NCBI GenBank assembly: GCA_027065245.1
Contig: JAMOOS010000203.1
Coordinates: 1 to 9,679, forward strand
DNA length: 9,679 bases
Reading direction: 5' to 3'
DNA from: Desulfuromonadaceae bacterium
GTDB taxonomy: Bacteria > Desulfobacterota > Desulfuromonadia > Desulfuromonadales > Desulfuromonadaceae
In this document: in pieces, positions 1 through 4,895 of the stretch
How positions within the stretch are numbered: position 1 is the stretch's first letter
Layout: the number at the start of each line of letters is the position of its first letter
The notes under the pieces: generated by a model
Databases searched by the model: none
What the model saw: the letters and a program-made list of their open reading frames with translations, nothing else
Told to the model about the DNA's origin: nothing
Position numbers and translations under genes: made by a program

Positions 1-1668
1 GATCACCAGTTGTTGCACACCATCGGTCATTACCACCCGCCGGTGGAGGGACACAGCGGCGGTGAACAACCGTTCATCGACAGTTTGCACATGCACACCA
101 GCTGGTATCTGTACCTGATGCCGGTAATTGGCGGCTTGATCAGCGGTTTTCTGGTGTATACCTATGCTCCTGAGGCAGAAGGACATGGTACTGACGGTGC
201 CATCGAAGCCTATCATCAGCGCGGCGGCCTGATCCGCAGCCGTGTCCCTATAATAAAAACCGTTGCCTCGGTGGCCACCATCGGCACCGGCGGCAGTGCC
301 GGGCGCGAGGGGCCCATCGCTCAGATCGGCGCCGGTTTCGGCTCTTTTGTCGCCACCCGGCTTCGGCTGAGTATCGCCGACCGGCGCGTGCTGCTGCTGG
401 CGGGGATGGCCGGTGGTATCGGTGCCACCTTCCGCTCGCCGCTGGGCGGGGCGCTGTTTGCCGTCGAGGTGCTCTATCGCGGTCCGGAATTTGAGCACGA
501 AGGGCTGATCCCCAGCATTATCTCCTCCATTACCGCCTATTCCCTGTTCGGCGCGGTAACCGGCTGGACGCCGTTGCTGGCGACGCCGAGCTTTAAATTC
601 GAGCATCCGCGCGAGCTGTTTGTTTTTCTGCTGCTGGCGTTGGTGTGCGCTGTGCTGGGGCTGGTGTATGTGCGGGTGTTTTACGGTATGCGCGATCTGT
701 TTCACCGCCTGCCGCTGCCCAACTGGCTCAAACCGGCGCTGGGCGGATTGCTGCTGGGGCTGCTGGCCATGGTGGTGCCGCAGGTGCTTGGCTCCGGTTA
801 CGGCTGGGTACAATCGGCGTTGTACGGCCACATGGCATTGTGGGTGATGCTGGTTATCGCCCTGGCCAAGATTGTCGCCACCAGCCTCACCATCTCATCC
901 GGCGGCAGTGGCGGTGTCTTTGCCCCCAGTTTGGTGATCGGCGCCATGATGGGCGGCGCTTTTGGCGCCATGGCTGAAGCGCTGTTTCCCAATCTGGTGC
1001 CAGATCCACAGGCTTATGTGCTGGTGGGGATGGCCGGATTTTTCGCCGCTGTGGCCAACGCTCCCATTTCCACGTTGATAATGGTGAGTGAGCTCACCGG
1101 CAATTACGGCCTGCTGGCACCGCTGATGCTGGTGTGCGTGGTGGCGATGATTGTGCTGCGCAGTAACAGTATCTACGAAAAACAGGTGGCCGGACGCATC
1201 GATTCACCGGCGCATCTGGGCGATTTTGTCATCGACGTGCTCGACGGTATCCGGGTGGAGGAGCTGGCCGACAAAGGCTTTGCGCCGACACTCATACCGG
1301 CCGACATGACTCTGACACAGATACTGGAGGAGATTGCTGACGCCAAGGGTGCCTATTTTCCGGTGGTGGATGCCCGGCAGCGGATGGTGGGAATCTTCTC
1401 CCTCAACGATATCAGGCGTATTCTCAACGAGGATATTCCGCCGGGGCTGGTAGTAGCGGAGGACATCGCCACCCACAATGTTATTTATGCCCTGCCGCGT
1501 GAACATCTTACCGACATGATGAAGAAACTGACCGCGCGCAATTTAGAGGAGATTCCGGTGGTGGATGCCTACGAGCATGATCGGGTGCTGTTCATGTTGT
1601 CGCGGCGGGCGGTGCTGGCCTACTACGCCGAGCAGGTGGAAAAAGCGCGCGGTAATTTGGCAGAATAG
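1..1668 (+). CDS. CLC-family chloride channel/transporter with C-terminal CBS pair, 5' end off the window
   Basis: An inner-membrane anion channel or Cl-/H+ exchanger. The frame is open to base 1 and the expected first helices are missing, so the true start lies upstream; the TTG at 10 is not a credible start. Residues below count from that TTG. The CLC signatures are G98-R99-E100-G101-P102 (filter with the gating glutamate), GGVFAP at 301-306 and a SIY motif with Tyr389, matching the pore tyrosine Tyr445 of E. coli ClcA. The first filter loop reads GHGTD (58-62) instead of GSGIP. Two CBS domains follow (about 423-475 and 485-540), usually adenine-nucleotide-binding regulatory modules. Where E. 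coli ClcA carries the internal proton glutamate (Glu203), my alignment by eye puts Val154, as in channel-type CLCs. The family is certain; channel versus exchanger is open. It converges on thiC and stops 43 bases before it. Confidence 0.95.
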   Translation, partial: DHQLLHTIGHYHPPVEGHSGGEQPFIDSLHMHTSWYLYLMPVIGGLISGFLVYTYAPEAEGHGTDGAIEAYHQRGGLIRSRVPIIKTVASVATIGTGGSAGREGPIAQIGAGFGSFVATRLRLSIADRRVLLLAGMAGGIGATFRSPLGGALFAVEVLYRGPEFEHEGLIPSIISSITAYSLFGAVTGWTPLLATPSFKFEHPRELFVFLLLALVCAVLGLVYVRVFYGMRDLFHRLPLPNWLKPALGGLLLGLLAMVVPQVLGSGYGWVQSALYGHMALWVMLVIALAKIVATSLTISSGGSGGVFAPSLVIGAMMGGAFGAMAEALFPNLVPDPQAYVLVGMAGFFAAVANAPISTLIMVSELTGNYGLLAPLMLVCVVAMIVLRSNSIYEKQVAGRIDSPAHLGDFVIDVLDGIRVEELADKGFAPTLIPADMTLTQILEEIADAKGAYFPVVDARQRMVGIFSLNDIRRILNEDIPPGLVVAEDIATHNVIYALPREHLTDMMKKLTARNLEEIPVVDAYEHDRVLFMLSRRAVLAYYAEQVEKARGNLAE

Positions 1669-1669
1669 A

Positions 1670-1697
1670 CCCGCAGCAGTATGCAACATGCTGCGGG
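1670..1697. terminator. Stem-loop between convergent CLC and thiC genes
   Basis: A perfect 9-bp inverted repeat, CCCGCAGCA (1670-1678) and TGCTGCGGG (1689-1697), with a 10-base loop, begins two bases after the CLC stop codon and ends 14 bases before the thiC stop. Its position between two convergent genes suggests a shared transcript end. Neither side has a T-run, so it is not a standard intrinsic terminator; it may stabilise 3' ends or act with Rho. Confidence 0.5.
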
Positions 1698-1711
1698 CCA
1701 CCTGGTTGCGG

Positions 1712-3013
1712 TTATTTGTCGTCCATCACTTCGCGCCGTTCGTCCATCACCTTGACCGCGCACAGATCACCGCACATGGTGCAGGCGCCGTGTTCGTCGG
1801 CAGCTTTGTTGGATTCGCGCCGCAGGCGCGCTTTGGCCGGATCGATGGCGAGGGCGAATTGAGTTTCCCAATCCAGATCCTTGCGCGCCCTGGCCATGGC
1901 GTTGTCCTTTTCGATGGCGCCGGGTACCCCCTTGACGATATCGGCGGCGTGGGCGGCGATGCGGCTGGCGATCACCCCTTCGTGCACATCGTTGACATCG
2001 GGCAGGCACAGATGCTCACTCGGTGTCACATAGCAGAGAAAATCGGCACCGGCACTGGCGGCAATGGCACCGCCGATGGCGCAGGTGATATGGTCGTAGC
2101 CAGCGCCGAGATCGGTAACCAGCGGGCCGAGCACGTAGAACGGCGCGCCGTGGCAGATCTGTTTCTGCAGTTCGATATTGGTGGTGATCTGGTTCAGCGG
2201 CACATGCCCCGGCCCTTCGATCATTACCTGAATGCCGGCATCCCAGGCGCGGTTGGTCAACTCGCCGAGAATGAGCAGTTCCTGAATCTGGGCGCGATCG
2301 GTGGCATCCTGCAGGCAGCCGGGGCGGAAACCGTCACCGAGCGACAGTACCGCGTCGTAGGGGCGTACCAGCTCCAACAGGCGGTCGTAGTACTCATACA
2401 GCGGATTCTCCGCCTTGTTGTAAGCCATCCACTTGGCGGTAAACGAGCCGCCACGCGATACCACCTCCATCACCCGGCCTTCGCGATCCATCCGCTCTAA
2501 AGAGGTTTTAGTGACACCGCAGTGAACGGTGATGAAATCGACGCCATCGTCGAGATGTTTTTTGATGCCGTCAAAAATCTCGTCCACCGTCATCTTGACC
2601 ATGGCTTTCTTCTTTTTGGCGATGGTGTCCACCGCCGCCTGATACAATGGCACGCTGCCGATGCAGGCATCGGTTTCGGCGATGATGGCGGCCCGGATCT
2701 CGTCGATGGGACCGCCGGTGGACAGATCCATTAAGGCATGGGCACCGGCGGCCACGGCGATGCGTGCTTTCTCCATCTCCTTGTCGATGCTGGTGTCATC
2801 CTTGCTGGTGCCGATGTTGGCGTTAACCTTGGTGGTCAGCCCCTTGCCGACTGCCAGCGGTTTGCCGTTTTTGCGCTTTACGTTGTGACAGATACAGATC
2901 GTACCTTCCGCTACGCGCTGGCGCAGCCACTCGGCGTCTACCCCTTCGCTCGCGGCGGCCTGGCGCAGGGTGTCGGTGATGATGCCCTGGCGGGCGGCTT
3001 CCATTAACGTCAT
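1712..3013 (-). CDS. thiC: Phosphomethylpyrimidine synthase ThiC (short form)
   Basis: A cytoplasmic radical-SAM enzyme that rearranges the purine intermediate AIR into HMP phosphate, the pyrimidine half of thiamine. Family hallmarks include NANIGTS (65-70 region), MDLSTGGP (95-102), the EGPGHVP motif (266-272, metal-site region), CYVTPSEHLCLP (327-338) and a C-terminal cysteine cluster C411, C414, C418 for the [4Fe-4S] cluster. At 433 residues it is the short form without the N-terminal extension of E. coli ThiC (about 630). The cluster spacing is CX2CX3C, one residue tighter than the CX2CX4C of the long enzymes; I believe this is normal for short forms. The ATG is supported by AAGGA eight bases upstream. 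It lies 21 bases after thiED on the same strand, so the two are co-transcribed under the upstream TPP riboswitch. Confidence 0.97.
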   Translation of the reverse strand: MTLMEAARQGIITDTLRQAAASEGVDAEWLRQRVAEGTICICHNVKRKNGKPLAVGKGLTTKVNANIGTSKDDTSIDKEMEKARIAVAAGAHALMDLSTGGPIDEIRAAIIAETDACIGSVPLYQAAVDTIAKKKKAMVKMTVDEIFDGIKKHLDDGVDFITVHCGVTKTSLERMDREGRVMEVVSRGGSFTAKWMAYNKAENPLYEYYDRLLELVRPYDAVLSLGDGFRPGCLQDATDRAQIQELLILGELTNRAWDAGIQVMIEGPGHVPLNQITTNIELQKQICHGAPFYVLGPLVTDLGAGYDHITCAIGGAIAASAGADFLCYVTPSEHLCLPDVNDVHEGVIASRIAAHAADIVKGVPGAIEKDNAMARARKDLDWETQFALAIDPAKARLRRESNKAADEHGACTMCGDLCAVKVMDERREVMDDK

Positions 3014-3034
3014 GATGATTATCCTTCGTTATTT

Positions 3035-4507
3035 TCAGTGATGCCGACCGCAGTTGAGTTGGTCGGCGAGTTTGCGGCTTGCGCTGTAGTGATTTACCGG
3101 GCCGTGACCGCCGCCGATGGGGATGGCGGTGGCGATGGCGCTGCTTATGAACTGTTTTGCCAACGCTACCGCGCGCGGTAACGCTTGCCCCTGCGCCAGC
3201 AGGGTAGCGATGGCGGCGGCGCTGGTGCAGCCGGTGCCGTGAGTGCTGGTGGCGGGGATACGTTCGCTGCAAAAGTGGTGCAACTTGTCACCGTACAGCA
3301 ATACGTCCACCGGCTCGGCGGCCAGATGCCCCCCCTTGAGCAGTACGTTGGCGGCCCCCATGTCGCGCAGGATGCGGGCCGCCTTTTCCATGGCGGCGAC
3401 GGAAGTAATGGCGCAGTCGCACAGTTTTTCCGCTTCGGGGATGTTGGGGGTGAGCAGATAGCTGCACGGCAGCAGTTGCTCTCTGAGGGCAAGCAGTGCC
3501 TGGTGCTGAAACAGATTATCGCCGCTGGTGGCTACCATCACCGGATCGATCACTGTCAGAGCCTTATGCTGCCTGACAATATCGGCAACGGTAGTGATGA
3601 TTTCGCCATTGTGCAGCATGCCGGTTTTGATCACATCGATGGCAATATCGTCAAGCACCGTTTCCATCTGCTGGCGGACAAAATCGGCTGGCAGCGGATG
3701 GATAGCGGTAACCGAGCAGGTGTTCTGAGCGGTAACAGCGGTGATGGCGCTGCTGGCGTAGCCGCCTAACAACGTGATGGTTTTGATGTCGGCCTGGATA
3801 CCGGCGCCACCGCCGCTGTCGGAACCGGCAACGCTGAGGACACTGCCGCACGGCAATGGCTGGCGGCGGCGGAACTGCAGCGCCATCTCATGGGCGGCGC
3901 GGGTAGGGGCGGGATTGTCCATAATGGCTGAGACCACTGCCACCGCGTCGGCACCGGCGCCAAGAGGCGCATCCATATTGCTGGCATCGATGCCGCCGAT
4001 GGCGACTATGGGCAGTTGCACAGCGCGGCGGATTTCGCGCAGCTTGTCTACGCCGATATGTACCGCGTCCTGTTTGGTGCCGGTGGGATAGATGCTGCCG
4101 ACACCGATATAGTCAGCTCCGTCCATCTGGGCTTTGAGCGCCTGGCGGGTGGTGCGGGTCGATACGCCGATGACGGCAGATGTTCCCAGGGTGCTACGCG
4201 CCGCCGCCACGCTGCCGTCCTGTTGCCCCAGGTGGACACCGTCGGCGTTGCATTGCCGCGCCAGTTCAATATCGTCGTTGATAATGAACATGGTGCCGGT
4301 TTTGTGGCATAACTGTCGCAGCGCGACGGCGTCAGGCAGTTTGTCGCCGCGACGGCGCTGTTTGTCGCGGAATTGTACCACTTGCACCCCGCCGTCAATA
4401 GCAGCGCTAACCTGCTGATAAAGTTGCGCACCGCTTTTGTTGTCGCTGATGAGATATACACCGGCGATGCGTTTGCTGACAGTGGAATTGTGGTGAGATG
4501 ATGTCAT
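3035..4507 (-). CDS. thiED: Bifunctional thiamine phosphate synthase / HMP(-P) kinase (ThiE-ThiD fusion)
   Basis: A 490-residue cytoplasmic fusion. The N-terminal half (about 13-215) is ThiE, which joins HMP-PP to thiazole phosphate: QFRDK (45-49), INDD (76-79), ADGVHLGQ (88-95), the TGTK phosphate loop (142-145) and AIGGI (169-173). The C-terminal half (about 222-482) is ThiD, which phosphorylates HMP and HMP-P: AGSDSGGGAGIQAD (227-240), DPVMVATSG (321-329), LTPNIPEAE (352-360), KGGH (391-394) and the HGTGC anion hole (423-427) with Cys427. Both halves look intact, so the protein supplies two consecutive steps after ThiC. I chose the ATG at 4507: an in-frame TTG at 4552 would start inside the leader, upstream of the terminator. 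The ATG has no Shine-Dalgarno sequence and directly follows seven T residues of the riboswitch terminator. Confidence 0.95.
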   Translation of the reverse strand: MTSSHHNSTVSKRIAGVYLISDNKSGAQLYQQVSAAIDGGVQVVQFRDKQRRRGDKLPDAVALRQLCHKTGTMFIINDDIELARQCNADGVHLGQQDGSVAAARSTLGTSAVIGVSTRTTRQALKAQMDGADYIGVGSIYPTGTKQDAVHIGVDKLREIRRAVQLPIVAIGGIDASNMDAPLGAGADAVAVVSAIMDNPAPTRAAHEMALQFRRRQPLPCGSVLSVAGSDSGGGAGIQADIKTITLLGGYASSAITAVTAQNTCSVTAIHPLPADFVRQQMETVLDDIAIDVIKTGMLHNGEIITTVADIVRQHKALTVIDPVMVATSGDNLFQHQALLALREQLLPCSYLLTPNIPEAEKLCDCAITSVAAMEKAARILRDMGAANVLLKGGHLAAEPVDVLLYGDKLHHFCSERIPATSTHGTGCTSAAAIATLLAQGQALPRAVALAKQFISSAIATAIPIGGGHGPVNHYSASRKLADQLNCGRHH

Positions 4508-4537
4508 AAAAAAACCGCAGCCGACACGGACGCGGTC
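4508..4537 (-). terminator. Intrinsic terminator of the TPP riboswitch, abutting the thiED start codon
   Basis: Read on the minus strand, ACCGCGTCCG (4536-4527), loop TGT and CGGCTGCGGT (4523-4514) form a stem with one G-T wobble and one T-C mismatch. A run of seven T (4514-4508) follows, and its last base touches the A of the thiED ATG. It lies about 35 bases after the aptamer, as expected for the expression platform of an OFF switch. A competing fold is visible: AGCCGCA (4570-4564), just after aptamer P1, can pair with TGCGGTT (4518-4512), and CGACA (4549-4545) with TGTCG (4526-4522). Either would break the terminator when TPP is absent. Confidence 0.85.
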
Positions 4538-4571
4538 AAAACACTGTCGCAAGCGGCAGATGTTTGCGGCT

Positions 4572-4674
4572 ACGCTTCCCTACGCCGGCATAATCCGGAT
4601 CAGGTTCCAAGGGTCGCCCGCAGAACTGCCAGATGGCAGTTTGTTGGGCTCTCAGTATGGCACTCCCCCAGCAT
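4572..4674 (-). promoter_or_regulatory. TPP riboswitch aptamer (THI element)
   Basis: The minus strand carries the THI-box core in order: TGGGGGAGTGCC, CTGAGA (4655-4650), ACCCTTGGAACCTGATC, then GGATTATGCCGGCGTAGGG and AAGC. Closing helix P1 is ATGCT (4674-4670) with AGCGT (4576-4572). An extra hairpin of the variable P3 arm, AACTGCC with GGCAGTT around a four-base loop (about 4625-4642), is also clear. Binding of thiamine pyrophosphate is expected to favour the terminator at 4508-4537 and reduce thiED-thiC expression. Confidence 0.97.
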
Positions 4675-4684
4675 TGAACTTACC

Positions 4685-4705
4685 AGTATTAACTCAAGTA
4701 TTAAC
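4685..4705. repeat. Tandem 9-bp direct repeat in the thi leader/promoter region
   Basis: AGTATTAAC occurs at 4685-4693 and again at 4697-4705, offset by 12 bases, just upstream of the aptamer. A 12-base offset approximates one helical turn, so a protein could bind both copies on the same DNA face. I recognise no known site. Confidence 0.6.
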
Positions 4706-4740
4706 CTACTGTGCGACCGCTAACGGTCAACGCGAGGTTA
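4702..4740. repeat. Nested imperfect palindrome in the thi promoter
   Basis: Two inverted repeats share nearly the same centre: outer TAACCT (4702-4707) with AGGTTA (4735-4740), and inner GACCG (4715-4719) with CGGTC (4724-4728) around CTAA. GCG and CGC (4713-4715, 4731-4733) add a further partial match. The outer right arm is also the proposed -10 box of the minus-strand thi promoter, so it could be an operator; transcribed, the inner repeat would make a small hairpin near the 5' end of the mRNA. Confidence 0.55.
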
Positions 4741-4763
4741 GTGTATAGCGGCAGTCGTGTCAA
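4735..4763 (-). promoter_or_regulatory. Candidate sigma-70 promoter of thiED-thiC
   Basis: On the minus strand a perfect TTGACA (4763-4758) is followed after 17 bases by TAACCT (4740-4735), which keeps T, A and final T of the -10 consensus. Initiation near 4728 would leave about 50 bases before the aptamer. An alternative is TTGACC (4730-4725) with TAGGTT (4708-4703) at 16-base spacing; both would include the whole aptamer. Confidence 0.5.
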
Positions 4764-4809
4764 CCATCCATTTGGCGTTGGTGTGTCGGCTGATAAACGG
4801 GCAGTGTTA

Positions 4810-4847
4810 AAAATTAATTGCACAACTTATTTTGTTCAGGGTAGTAT
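4810..4847 (+). promoter_or_regulatory. Candidate promoter of the PEP-synthase-like gene (shared block, copy A)
   Basis: TTGCAC (4818-4823), an 18-base spacer and TAGTAT (4842-4847) form a sigma-70-like promoter whose start near 4854 leaves about 40 bases of leader. The block includes TAATTGCACAAC (4815-4826) and GGGTA before the -10 end, features repeated with identical spacing at 9343-9380. Confidence 0.45.
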
Positions 4848-4895
4848 CGACGGCTGTTGACGAGTCTGTTTTTTTGCACGACAAGGGAGTTTTTT

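Noticed and set aside
1565..2500. A 311-codon plus-strand open frame across the end of the CLC gene and thiC
   Set aside because: It is antisense to the well-supported thiC; its length reflects GC-rich codon bias.
3185..3769. A 194-codon plus-strand open frame
   Set aside because: Antisense to the ThiD half of thiED, low-complexity glycine/alanine-rich, no recognisable domain.
4508..4552. Longer thiED start at TTG 4552, adding 15 residues
   Set aside because: It lies upstream of the terminator hairpin, has no ribosome site and adds residues unlike ThiE; the ATG at 4507 fits the family start.
4560..4748. A 62-codon plus-strand open frame
   Set aside because: It covers the complement of the TPP riboswitch, which explains the sequence conservation.
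4857..4895. Upstream start for the PEP-synthase-like gene, 13 codons earlier
   Set aside because: No ribosome site precedes it, whereas ATG 4896 has AAGGGAG at six bases, and the extra residues overlap that site.
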